Notes under the pieces: generated by a model
The model's database searches: none
What the model was told of the DNA's origin: nothing
Seen by the model: the letters and a program-made list of their open reading frames with translations, nothing else
Made by a program: the position numbers and the translations under genes
Assembly: GCF_036588685.1 (NCBI RefSeq)
Contig: NC_086375.1
Coordinates: 53,266,955 to 53,330,954, forward strand
Source of the DNA: Mytilus trossulus
Lineage: Eukaryota; Mollusca; Bivalvia; Mytilida; Mytilidae
Reading direction: 5' to 3'
DNA length: 64,000 bases
Part shown: in pieces, positions 9,262-18,962 of the stretch
How positions within the stretch are numbered: the first letter of the stretch is position 1
Layout of the letters: the number at the start of each line of letters is the position of its first letter

Positions 9262-10290
9262 ATTTTTACATTTTTCAGATATTTTCAGCGTTGTAGGTGG
9301 TCATCGGACACTCTTACACAACACCAGCACTTACAAAATTTAGCAAAGTGTCTTCCTGAGTTTTGTCTACAATCCAGAGCTGAAAATACGCGAAAGAAGT
9401 ACAGGTACGCCTTTAATAATTTCTGTAGATGGTGTAATTCGTTTAATATTAACTCTTTACCAGCATCAGACTACGATGTTTCGTTATACCTGATTCATTT
9501 ATGTAAAAAACATAAATCTGCATCTATTGTTGAAGGAGCTTTCTATGCAATTAGTTGGTCACATAAACTAGCCGGTTTTGCCGATCCTTGTAATTCTTTT
9601 TTATGTACCTCTATTAAAGAGGGAGTTCATAGGTCAATCGGGCACTACATTGAAAAAAAGAAGGAGCCTATTACACCTGAAATTCTGAACCAGATTGTAC
9701 AAAAATACGGTAACAAATTCAGCACTTTAAATCATAGAAGAATCGCTTGTATGTGTCTTACAAGTTATGCAGGATTTTTAAGATTTTCCGAACTTGTTAA
9801 TTTGAAAAGATCAGATATACAGTTTTATTCTACTTATGTGTCTTTATTTATCGAAAAAAGTAAGACTGATCAACACAAAGAAGGTAGTAGAGTACTGATT
9901 GCGAAGACTAGTTCTATAACATGTCCGGTATCTATGTTACACACGTATTTATTACAAGCTAACATAGCAATCGATTCTAATGAATTCATTTTTAGAGCAG
10001 TATCTTTTCGTAAGAAAACCAACACTTATGCTTTAAGGGGAAATGCTCCTCTATCTTATACAAGGGCGAGAGAGTTGTTGTTAGACGCTCTTGGATCATT
10101 AGGTCTAGAAAAATCTAATTTTGGTCTACACAGTTTGAGAGCAGGTGGTGCGACGGCTGCAGCATCTGCTGGTATAAATGACAGGTTATTCAAGAAACAT
10201 GGAAGATGGGCTTCTGAAACTGCAAAAGATGGGTATGTTCAGGAAAACATATCAGAAAAATTAACAGTTTCTAAAAACCTTGGCATATGA
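9262..10290 (+). CDS. Tyrosine recombinase of the retrotransposon
   Basis: The frame is open from just after a stop at 9259-9261, and recognisable protein begins by about 9330. The N-terminal SAM-like DNA-binding half (ENTRKKYRYAFNNFCRWC, then YDVSLYLIHLCKK) lies upstream of the first ATG (9751), so starting there would remove half the protein. The catalytic half has Arg in AGFLRFSELVNL, then HSLRAGG (H-x-x-R), HGRW, and the nucleophile Tyr in KDGYVQ: the complete R-H-R-H/W-Y set. Its job is site-specific insertion of the double-stranded cDNA. The missing start suggests splicing, frameshifting or non-AUG initiation. Confidence 0.88.
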   Translation: MFTFFRYFQRCRWSSDTLTQHQHLQNLAKCLPEFCLQSRAENTRKKYRYAFNNFCRWCNSFNINSLPASDYDVSLYLIHLCKKHKSASIVEGAFYAISWSHKLAGFADPCNSFLCTSIKEGVHRSIGHYIEKKKEPITPEILNQIVQKYGNKFSTLNHRRIACMCLTSYAGFLRFSELVNLKRSDIQFYSTYVSLFIEKSKTDQHKEGSRVLIAKTSSITCPVSMLHTYLLQANIAIDSNEFIFRAVSFRKKTNTYALRGNAPLSYTRARELLLDALGSLGLEKSNFGLHSLRAGGATAAASAGINDRLFKKHGRWASETAKDGYVQENISEKLTVSKNLGI

Positions 10291-10510
10291 CCCCCCTTTT
10301 TTCTTTCTTTGTCACTTTCGAAAGTATGCTACCCTCACAAGGAGAGCTCATTTCTGATACATGTGTTGAGTTTTATTGTATAAATAATTTATGTTCGTTT
10401 AAGTCTGGCGAATTAGAACATAAAAATTATTTTATTGGTTTCATCATTGAGTGAATTAATTTCATTTTGAAATGCCATTGGTATACACCTCAATAGCAGT
10501 ATTAAGTTAT

Positions 10511-10693
10511 AGATATTTCATATCTTTTGGACAGTTTTGTGGTGTTTCGTAAATTATACCATAGCTTTTGTTGAAACCCCCGGCATTAACCTCACGAGAC
10601 GAAGTCGAGTGAGGTTGCCGCGAGGGGTTTCAACAAAAACTATGGTATAATTTACGAAACACCACAAAACTTTCCAAAAAATATGAAATATCT
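10511..10693. repeat. Long imperfect palindrome P2
   Basis: The arms of about 75 nt match almost perfectly: 'agatatttcatat' at 10511 pairs with 'atatgaaatatct' at 10681, and 'gtggtgtttcgtaaattata' pairs with its complement on the other side. The centre holds a GC-richer inner inverted motif, 'cctcacgagacgaagtcg' then 'agtgagg'. It lies about 220 bp after the recombinase stop and may mark or border the element's right end. A related fragment lies at 12084-12145. Confidence 0.85.
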
Positions 10694-10699
10694 GTTTTA

Positions 10700-11170
10700 A
10701 CCTATTGTATCTTTCGCTGTTAAAAATTGTGTATTTCATATATTTTTGTTTGTTAACATCGAAATTATTTTAATTAGAATCTGTAAAATAACCCTTTTCG
10801 GACCTTACATTTAATGCTCCGCCTACTTTTAAAACCAGCACGGGCTTCAGAAACAGCGGGTATTCAGTTTGAAAAGATTTTTCGACAGCGATGGATGCAT
10901 CTTCACAGGGGTGACAACAAAAAACTGTTTAAGATTTCTGGATGAGGACACAAGAACTTTCTAGTACAGATTTCTGATATTTTGGAAGATTGCTGCAATC
11001 CCAAACTTACGTACAATTGAACTGCAAAGGGTAGGTTTTTAAATTTTTATTATTTGTTTTCAAAATGTTCGAAATGATTTAAATTTTTTATATTAATGAT
11101 TTTGAGGAAATTAATTTTGACAAGAATTTGTCTGAGAGTTTGTATGAATTATTCCACTTTTAACTTTAAA
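10700..11170. other. No gene recognised
   Basis: No supported exon or RNA gene here. Confidence 0.4.
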
Positions 11171-11174
11171 CCAG

Positions 11175-11370
11175 AAGTCAATGAGGTAGGGTGGAGGGGT
11201 CCTGATCCCGCAATCCTGGGCTTTAAAACACGAAATCTCGAAATGCCGGGCTGTAAAACACGAAATCCCGAGGTCCCGAAATTCGAAAAAAAGAAATTCC
11301 CGGATCCCGAAAGGGTCAATCCCAAAATTACGAGCTTAAAACACCCGTTCCCGGAGTCCCGATAAAGGTC
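11175..11370 (+). repeat. 'gatcccgaaatcccg' dispersed repeat, copy 1
   Basis: A C/G-richer island with imperfect internal reiterations of 'cccgaaat' and 'aaaacacgaaatcccga'. It begins 'ggaggggtcctgatcccg' and ends near 'cccggagtcccgataaa'. A second copy in the same orientation lies at 35150-35345. The 89-residue open frame over it comes from the repeat composition. Confidence 0.75.
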
Positions 11371-11930
11371 CTATCCACCCTCGCCCATGGCGTACATTAA
11401 TTAAATGGGATTTCAAAATGTTCTCGGATTAAATTCATTGGCATGCGACGATATCATTAAAAAATAATCGATTATTTAGAGCTGGGATCAGTTTATTTTA
11501 AAAAAATTATATATTCCTGTTTAGAGTAAACAAACGCTATCTATTTTAACGTCAAACAAAGAGTATAGCCTCATTAAAAGTCTAGATGTCAGCAGTGTGG
11601 TGTGGATCAGATACTTTAATAGTTGGGGGGTGGGGGGGTAAATCAAGCCAACATTTAAAAATATTATTAAATAGGTTATTTATTTACCATATTTAAAGTT
11701 CTTAAAAAGGGGCGTGCTTCCTGTCCTCCCTCCCCAAACCCCTAAAAACTAACTCGCCTTGCCAAACAAACGGTTAGATGTGATTTATGTAAATGTAGCT
11801 GTACAGTTGAGCCTATAGAAAGTTCACCAATTTAATAAACAAAAATCAACATATTTTTAAACCTTTTTTGTTTGTTCTAGGAGCAAATCTTGGTTCATTT
11901 AAAATATAGGACAACAGAGTTGGTGTATGT
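11371..11930. other. No gene recognised
   Basis: AT-rich, with a short G-run near 11625-11640. Nothing else is supported. Confidence 0.4.
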
Positions 11931-11931
11931 G

Positions 11932-11998
11932 GGTTCGATTCCCACCCTAAGCAATCATTTATTTCAGCTGGTGCAAAGCGGGCAGTTTAGCTTAGTGG
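11932..11998 (+). other. tRNA-like B box followed by an A box (reversed order)
   Basis: GGTTCGATTCC (11932-11942), with paired flanks GTGGG/CCCAC, matches a tRNA T-arm and B box. TAGCTTAGTGG (11988-11998) matches an A box. The order is opposite to a normal tRNA gene and no complete cloverleaf can be drawn, so it is probably the tail of one tRNA-derived fragment beside the head of another. Confidence 0.35.
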
Positions 11999-12083
11999 CC
12001 CCACACTAACTTTGTTGTTTCTATCAAAAAATTCAGGCGGCTGCGGACAGGTCTTGACATTTTTTTTCTTTTGAATTCCTTAT

Positions 12084-12145
12084 ACAACAAAACCATGGTA
12101 TAATTGTGAAAATTATACCATGGATAGCTATGGTATAATTTTCGG
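12084..12145. repeat. Small palindrome related to P2
   Basis: CCATGGTATAATT and its complement AATTATACCATGG form a hairpin (12093-12123), followed by a third 'tatggtataatttt'. The flank 'acaacaaaaccatggtataa' resembles the right arm of P2, so this looks like a reduced copy. Confidence 0.6.
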
Positions 12146-12631
12146 TTATTGGGATTTATACTCGGGTTGCACTCCCATAGGTTACATTGTACAGCTATAG
12201 GTTAATATATGTTAGCATTCATCCTTTACCTGAAATTTAACACTGATGTCGTGTCATTTAAAACTGAAAGGAAATAAAATACCTACATGACATGATAATT
12301 TCAAGCTTTACAATGATAATCAGATTAATAGAAAGTCACATAAATAATACACAACAGCTGAAGCAAATGACAGCATCAATTAAATTTTAACGAATTGGAT
12401 GAAAGCAAAAAATCGTTATTTCCTTTTAAACACGACCCATGGGAAAATTAACTTATCGACATTCAAAAGTCATTTAACCACATAGAAACAATCCGAAAGC
12501 ATGTTTCTATGTAGCCATAGCAGTTTGATGAACATAATGTGTCTATATACATATATATGATATATTTGATTTGTTAAACTATATCAAAGCAAACTTTACT
12601 CTGTAAAAGATTGGAATACTGACATACCGTG

Positions 12632-12656
12632 ATGTCAACTTTACAACAAAGTGCTG
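12632..12656 (+). CDS. LITAF-like exon 1
   Basis: Eight codons (MSTLQQSA) plus one base, followed by the consensus donor G|GTAAGT. The split codon GGT is completed by exon 2. The 89-residue open frame starting inside the donor is intronic. Confidence 0.75.
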
Positions 12657-15600
12657 GTAAGTTTGATGATAAAGGGTACATTGCATAAGGTATTAATTGC
12701 AATTTATTGTGCATTGTTTGAGGCAATCAAATACTCGGGACATTTTCAAAATCATATAATTAGTATCATTTTTTTTATATCGTTTTATTCTCATTTCATA
12801 AATCATGCGAATGGTTTTGTATACGCACCTAAGTCATGGCATAATAATCAGCTCGTTGGTTGTGGCATTATCAGGCAGAAGCAGACGTACACTTTTTATG
12901 TCGGGGTCAAACAAAACTGACTATTCTTGTTTGGTTTAGCTCTGGCATATTTGAAGTCCGTACGGTGACCAGTCACCTTTAGTAGTTTAAATCTGCTTAG
13001 TTTGAATACTGTTGGATAAAATGATCCATTGGCAATCGGACTATATCACCTTAATTTGTATCGCTAATCACTAGTAACATAAGAAAGTAGTACACTTTTT
13101 GCTTTTCTCAACAAAAATATTGACCTCGCTGCAAACGAAAGTGATACCTTCTTATTCCTTGCAAAGTCCGTGATTTTTAGAAACCCGAAAATAATTCTGA
13201 TGAAAAATACTGCGAATTTGCACTAAAGTATTATGCCTGTATGGTTAAGATTGGGATAAACTTTCAATAAATTCTAAAAAAAAAAGGTAGTGCCCAATTA
13301 TTATTTTTTTGCATTGACAAACCCTTAGACAATTCAGATAAAAAAACAAAAAAGGAGGAGCAGTCCGTCCTAGACTGTATGAGTATACTGATATGGTCCG
13401 ACCTTTCGCGTATGGTCAAACAGTAAGAGCATACACATCCGCGTACGGTCTAAATACTCGTATGGTTCGGAACAGCTACACAATATAATTTGCGAGTGAG
13501 TGCTTGAACTTCCAGTATTGTAATGATGAATCCGAGGCAAACGTGGGAGAGTGTTTGAGTGTGTGAAATAATATGTTTCATAATGAGTGTTTGGCAATAT
13601 TTGAATATATACAAATATGTGTTTATGTGTTTGTTTTATAATTTGAATATGTTAACTACAATTAATTAAGGTCAAGATGGGCAACAACAGACAGTTCAAG
13701 GCCAGCCGAATCTACTTAACCAATCTGATCAGAAGAATGTGCAACAAGCGTTATATGTAGACCAATCATATCAACCCGTTCAACCAATGACTTATCAAGC
13801 TGGTCAACCACTTGTTTATCAAGCCGGACAACCAATAGTCAATACAGCTGGACAACCAATGGCAAATCAAGCTGGGCAGCCTGCTATTTACCAACCCGGA
13901 CAACCAATTATGACTCAACCTGGTATGGTACCATTCGGCCAACAGATGATTGTTCAGAATCAATATGGACAGCCAGTCATTGTTCAAGGTGGTGTACCAA
14001 TGATTATGCCTATGCCCATAGATCCCAACAGTCCAGCACAAAATGAACATCCCGTCAGTACTAAATGTCCACACTGTCAGACAGATATAACTACAGAAAT
14101 AGAATATGTTGTAGGCTCGTGCACGTGGTTGTGGTGTATAATGATTGGTTCTATGGGGTAAGATTTTTTTGCATCACATATAATTCAAAATAAAATTGAG
14201 AATGGAAATGGGGACTGTGTCAAAGAGACAACAACCTGACCAAAGAAAAAAACAACAGCAGATGGTCACCAACAGGTCTTCAATGTAGCGAGAAATTCCC
14301 GCACCCGGAGGCGTCCCTCAGCTTGCCCCCTAAACAAATATATACAAGTTCAGTGATAATGAACGCCATACTAATTTCCAAATTGTACACAAGAAACCAA
14401 AATTAAAATAATACAAGACTAACAAAGGCCAGAGGCTCCTGACTTGGGACAGGCGCAAAAATGCGGCGGGGTTAAACATGTTTGTGAGATCTCAACCCTC
14501 CCCTATACTTCTAGCCAATGTAGAAAAGTAAACGCATAACAATACGTACATTAAAATTCAGTTCAAGAGAAGTCTGAGTCTGATGTCAAAAGATGTAACC
14601 AAATAAAATAAACAAAATGACAATAATACATAAATAACAACGGACTACTAGCAGTTAACTGACATGCCAGCTCCAGACTTCAATAAAACTGACTGAAAGA
14701 TTATGATTTCATCATATGAACATCAGGCACTATCCTTCCCGTTAGGGGTTCAGTATCATACCTTCATAACATATATGAGAAGAACATAACCCGTGTCATG
14801 CCAACAACTCTTTTTTGAATAAATTTGTTTAGTTCCGATGCAAAGACCCAATAAGTGAATCAATATTAACGCCAAAATATGCAATCTTTAATGACCTGAC
14901 AACAGTATCGTAACTATATCCCTTCTTAATAAGTCTATTCAAAGGTTTTGTTTGTTTCTGAGGTGAATACTGACACCTTTGTGCTTTATAAAGAATATTT
15001 CCATAAAAAATTGGATGTGAAATACCTGAACGTATAAGAAGTCTGCATGTTGAGCTATATTTACGAATGATGTCATTATACCGATGATAAAATTTAGTAA
15101 ATGTTTTGACTAGTTTGTGATATCGAAAACCTGGTGTAATAATTTTTCAGTTATACATTAATTTCTCTCGTTAAAATCTAAAACATTGTTACATACACGA
15201 GCGAATCGTACAAGTTGAGATATATAAACACCGTAAGATGGTGACAAGGGAACGTCACCATCTAAAAATGGATAATTAACGATAGGAAAAGAATACTTTT
15301 TATAATCTATTTCAGTATTTGAGGTACAATGAATATTTTTAAAAGAGATAAAATCTATTTTGGAGTATTAGTTTTACAGTCGCAAAAAACAGTATTTACT
15401 GCCTTGGCGTAAGCGTCGCAGACTAATTTAAGTCAGAAAAATAAGCGACACTCGCCATGATGTTTTAGAATACAATGCATTGATAATTCATTGCATACTT
15501 TATTTATGCGTTGTTATGAACAGTCGATCTAAACGAAATTAATCTACTTTTTTCAGTTTTATAGTTTGCTGCTTCTTACCATTTTTGTGGAAAGGTTCCA

Positions 15601-15728
15601 AAGATGTTGTTCACACTTGTCCTAACTGTAAGAAAGAAGTGGGTAGATTCCTTCGACAACAAAGAAGTAATACCAGGGTTCATGCTGGAGGAGGACATTA
15701 TCGCCGTCGACGTCGTAGACGACGATAA
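12632..15728 (+). CDS. LITAF-domain protein (three exons)
   Basis: The coding exons 12632-12656, 13671-14157 and 15557-15728 join in frame into 227 residues. Residues about 10-115 are Gln/Pro-rich with a repeated 'QAGQP' octad-like motif and Met/Pro-rich stretches, resembling the proline-rich N-terminus of LITAF/CDIP1 proteins. The C-terminal LITAF domain has CPHC, a hydrophobic membrane-inserting hairpin (TWLWCIMIGSMG continuing into FIVCCFLPFLW) and HTCPNC. These two Cys pairs bind zinc and attach the protein to late endosome/lysosome membranes. The tail is unusual: eight consecutive arginines before the stop. LITAF proteins act in endosomal trafficking and in stress or immune signalling; which role applies here is not visible. 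Confidence 0.85.
12657..13670 (+). other. LITAF-like intron 1
   Basis: GT-AG intron. At about 12945-13055 it contains a decayed copy of a common repeat ('ccgtacggtgacc' and later 'cattggcaatc'). No other feature is seen. Confidence 0.6.
13671..14157 (+). CDS. LITAF-like exon 2
   Basis: Begins after 'ttaattaag', with an in-frame stop just upstream at 13667 that supports a splice boundary. It encodes the Gln/Pro repeats and the first half of the LITAF domain. It ends ATGGG|GTAAGA in phase 2. Confidence 0.85.
14190..15345 (-). pseudogene. Decayed reverse-transcriptase retroelement in LITAF-like intron 2
   Basis: Read on the minus strand, about 15345-14829 encodes the C-terminal part of a reverse-transcriptase protein family I recall from bivalves: FLDGDVPLSPSYGVYISQL, VRFARVCNNVLDFNERN, then RSGISHPIFYGNILYKAQR and a stop at 14829-14831. 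An in-frame TAA and a one-base frameshift near 15150 inactivate it. The region 14190-14828 is its 3' untranslated end. Truncated copies of that end occur at 19616 and 60660, as expected for 5'-truncated target-primed insertions. The exact class (Penelope-like or non-LTR) is uncertain. Confidence 0.7.
15557..15728 (+). CDS. LITAF-like exon 3
   Basis: Follows the strong acceptor 'ctacttttttcag'. It encodes the second half of the membrane hairpin, HTCPNCKKEVGRFLRQ, a Gly/His spacer, eight Arg codons and TAA at 15726-15728. Confidence 0.88.
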
Positions 15729-15784
15729 AGGAAAAGTTAGTCCTATCAAGCAAAATTATTACATTGCATGTATAGGATTCTTTG

Positions 15785-15790
15785 AATAAA
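15785..15790 (+). terminator. Polyadenylation signal AATAAA
   Basis: A canonical AATAAA lies 57 bases after the LITAF-like stop codon, a normal distance for a short 3' UTR. Confidence 0.65.
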
Positions 15791-15867
15791 AACTCTTTAG
15801 TATTTCGAAAAAAATCAAGTTGTGAACTGTTTATAAATGTAACCATATCAAGTATTTTTAATGTTAT

Positions 15868-16330
15868 CTTTACTGGGCTGGTGATGCAGCACTCGGGGAG
15901 GAAACCTTCGTCAGCAGAATCATCGACCCAGTGGATGTAAATAAATATATCATAGATACCAAGATCGAAATTTTATACGCCAGATGTGTGTTTCGTCTAC
16001 AAATAAAGGCAACAGTGTTATACCACTGTTCGAAATTCATCAGTCGCGATCGATTTAGAAAAACAAAACAAATCCGGGTTACAAACTAAAGTTGAGGGAA
16101 ACACAACAAATATAAAAGGAGAACTACGACACAACAGAAACACAACGCCAAAATTGTAGTTTGTTTCTGTAACACACATAGAAACGAACTATAATATAAC
16201 AATGACCGTTTTCGTGACTTGGTACAGGACATTTAAAAAAATAAAAATGATTGGTTGAACCTGGTTTTGTGGCAAGCCAAACCTCCCGCTTTATGGCAAT
16301 GTTAAATATAACAAAGACCCAACGGTGCCG
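15868..16330 (-). mobile_element. Retrozyme-family fragment, minus strand
   Basis: On the minus strand: a relic 'gtctttgtta...' tail region, then the 3' half of a hammerhead (GTAGACGAAAC...CATCTGGCGTA, about 15984-16007), then a 'ggtatctatgat' tail, then the next unit's head 'actgggtcgatg' and 'accagcccagt' (15868-15943). The 5' half with CTGATGA is lost and replaced by 'aaataaaggcaacagt'. This part is the same flank that precedes the plus-strand ribozyme at 22977. Confidence 0.65.
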
Positions 16331-16633
16331 CTCGAATAAAAAAGTTAAAGGCTAAATAAAGTAAGAAGTTGAAGAGTATTCTGTAAATTTATTTTTAAAA
16401 GAATATTTAGTACGGCAGTATTTATACGTATTATTTGTTTTCTGCTTCCCATACAAAAATTAAAAAAACGTTTTCCTATTCATTACTAGAGCATTGATAT
16501 CAAAAGTAGTCGTATATGTTATATTTTATTGAAAACTAAACAAATAAAGGCAATATTATTTTTGAATGTCTTGCGATTGTAGTCTTCAATATTCAGAAGG
16601 AATGTCAGGAAAATCTATGTAATGTACAATACA

Positions 16634-17604
16634 CAGCTACTTTAGTACAAGTTAGTTCAAGTAATCTTGATGTACAGTTTTAAAGATGCATATTAAATGT
16701 ACATCTGTAGATCTGTATATGAACTGTACAGCTGTAAAGTTGTATAAAGACTGTACATCTGTAAAGCTTTACATAGACTGTACATCTGTAAAGCTGTACA
16801 TAGACTGTACATATGTGAAGCTGAACATAGACTGTACATCTGTAAAGCTGTATATAAACTACGGGGCGGATCCATCCATTTTAAAAATGGGGAGGGGTTC
16901 CAACACAGGACAAAAGGGGGTCCAACTATATGTTCCCATTCGAATCATCCCCCAGACCCCCCTGGATCCGCCACTGAAACTGTACATCTGTTGAGATGTA
17001 CAAAAACTGTGCATCTGTAAAACTGTATATAAACCGTACATTTGTAAAGCTATATATAAACTGCAACTCTGTAAAAATGTACATTAACTGCACATTTTCA
17101 AATCTGTGTATAAGCTAAACATATAGATTCTACAACTGCATCTTGTGTGCTATGATATCTATCCACAGTTTAGATACACTTGTACAGATATACAGTTTAT
17201 ATACAGCTTTACAGCTGTACAGTTGATATACAGCTTTGCACATGTACAGTTTATATACAGCTTTATAGCTGTACAGTTTATATACAGCTTTACAGATGTA
17301 CAGTTTATATACACTTGTACAGATATACAGAGTATATATACAGCTTTACAGATGTACAGTTTATATACACTTGTACAGATATACAGAGTATATATACAGC
17401 TTTACAGATGTACAGTTTATATCCAGCTTTACAGCTGTACAGTTGATATAAAGCTTTGCACATGTACAGTTTATATACAGCTTTACAGCTGTACAGTTGA
17501 TATACAGCTTTGCACATGTACAGTTTATATACAGCTTAACAGCTGTACCGTTTATACCAAGCTTTATAAATGTACATCAAGATTATTTGTAAAGTAGCTG
17601 AGTA
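16634..17604. repeat. 1-kb foldback of opposed 27-bp arrays
   Basis: The left arm (about 16680-17100) repeats 'tgtacatctgtaaagctgta' plus 'tataaac'. The right arm (about 17165-17575) repeats the reverse complement, 'gtttatatacagctttacag' plus 'ctgtaca'. Unique ends also pair: 'cagctacttta' and 'taatcttgatgtaca' on the left match 'tgtacatcaagatta' and 'taaagtagctg' on the right. Roughly 11 and 15 units are visible. Tyr/Cys/Thr-rich open frames on both strands are by-products. A hAT-like insert interrupts the left arm. Confidence 0.88.
16861..16976. mobile_element. hAT-like MITE inside the 27-bp array
   Basis: 116 bp, with GGCGGATCC near the left end and GGATCCGCCACTG at the right, flanked by AAACT on both sides (16856-16860 and 16977-16981). 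Removing it restores an array unit. CAGTGGCGGATCC-type ends are common on hAT elements, but the 5-bp duplication is short for most hATs. Confidence 0.7.
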
Positions 17605-17696
17605 CAAGGCCAGTTTCTAAGCAAAGTAACATGTTGTAGATGCATATCTCCAAACCTATTGGATTTAAAAGAGTTTGCAGCTGCTGCTAAGATTTC

Positions 17697-18600
17697 GTCA
17701 CCAGTGTATGAATAAAGAGTTGATGAACCAGGGGTATGTCAAAGAGCGTATCGTCATTAAAAAAAAATCCGGAAAGTACCAAGACCTTTATAATAAATAT
17801 CCACTATCAACAAATATACGATGGTCTTGATTATGGGTGCTGACTTTGTTTATCATCCTGATAACGTGTTATAGTATTCTTTTATTTGTCTTTATGAATA
17901 TTATTTTTATTGTTAAGTCTGTCTGTTTTATGTCATATCCCTTTGACGTGGCCCTGTACTTCTACATCCTGCTATTATGTTATGGTTGTATGGTAAAAAG
18001 TTTGTATTCTTGTCTTTCTTTTTTTGGTAATTTGATTTGTCTATATGCCTTTTGTGTTTCTTTTTTAAATATGACGGGGCTCTGTACTTATACATCCCAT
18101 ATTTGTGTTATTGTGCTATGGTACATTTTTGTATTCCTGTCTTTCATGTTTGCTCATTTGATTTGTCTATATGCCTCTATGTGTCTCTTTGTTACATATT
18201 TTCTTGTTTTAATAGTAATAATGTTTTATAATAACTCAATGTTGACAAATGTACACCCTTTTTTGACTTTTTGACTTATTTTGTCGATTTGTTTTGTTCA
18301 CACATCGTTGTCGATGTAATTGAATTTAATGCAAACGTCATACAAGTGACAGGTTCAGCCAGCTATAAAACCAGGTTTATTTCACCATTCACATTTTAAT
18401 GCTTGTACCCAATCAGAAATATGACAGTTGTTATCCATTTGTGTGTTGTGTTTGAGCTTTTGATTTTGCCATTTAGTTATGGAGCTTCCGTTTTGAATTT
18501 TCCAAGGAGTTCGGTATTTTTGTTCTTACTTTCTAATGGTCACATCAACAAAAAATATGCAGAAAAGTTAAATTGTCTCTACCCTCGAAATCGATGTTGG
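17697..18600 (+). pseudogene. RT-element C-terminal relic and 3' tail
   Basis: At about 17700-17826 the plus strand encodes KELMNQGYVKERIVI and GKYQDLYNKYPLS, which resemble the C-terminal part (KLLNQGF, FYGR, DLVxxY) of the 'YGVYISQL' RT family at 14829 and 24930. It is frame-broken and lacks the catalytic core. The AT-rich tail has two similar blocks ('cctgtacttctacatcc' and 'ctgtacttatacatccc'), and 'tttgattttgccattta' near 18462 also occurs, inverted, at 22420. The hydrophobic 145-residue frame here is not a real membrane protein. Confidence 0.5.
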
Positions 18601-18962
18601 GTTTGAAGTAAATGGACAAGAGTTAACTTTCTTATCTCAGTATTATTGTCCAGTTGCCTTTTTGTCTGCAGGAAAAAACTTTTTTTTTTATCGTAAACCT
18701 TATAGAATAGTCCTAAGATGAATCAGACTTACTAACTGTATGTATAGATCAATAAGTAGGATGTATCGTCTAAAACTATCTACAACGTACAAGTTTCTGA
18801 TTTCCTCTTTTATTTTTAATGGTTGATAAAGATATGTAAATTTTTAATAGCACTTTACGGTTATTCCCTTCATGAGATTACAATGTTAGACACTGTCTAG
18901 ATTTAAGACTCTGTAAAGGTCTACAAACAGGAGTTATGCCCGAAGATATTTGGAATGTAACT

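Larger units (their letters stand above)
6062..10510 (+). mobile_element. Tyrosine-recombinase retrotransposon (DIRS/Ngaro-type)
   Basis: Three consecutive plus-strand frames encode gag with a zinc knuckle, reverse transcriptase plus RNase H, and a tyrosine recombinase. This order defines the DIRS-like order of retrotransposons, which integrate with a recombinase rather than a DDE integrase. No internal stop interrupts any of the three, so the copy looks young. The outer limits given are approximate: I could not find the split direct repeats of Ngaro elements or the inverted terminal repeats plus internal complementary region of DIRS elements, so the subclass is unresolved. Confidence 0.85.

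Noticed and set aside
11096..11365. 89-codon frame with repeated ARNPE-like pattern
   Set aside because: Produced by the 'cccgaaat' dispersed repeat.
12651..12920. 89-codon plus-strand frame
   Set aside because: It begins across the exon 1 donor of the LITAF-like gene in another frame and has no domain; it is intronic.
13766..14074. 102-codon Trp/Leu-rich minus-strand frame
   Set aside because: It is the antisense of the LITAF-like Gln/Pro repeats.
16686..17597. Several Tyr/Cys-rich open frames of 60-150 codons on both strands
   Set aside because: They are translations of the 27-bp array; 27 is a multiple of 3, so the arrays stay open without selection.
17837..18274. 145-codon hydrophobic frame resembling a multi-pass membrane protein
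   Set aside because: T-rich repeat tail of an RT element; hydrophobicity follows from T-rich codons and the sequence recurs partly elsewhere.
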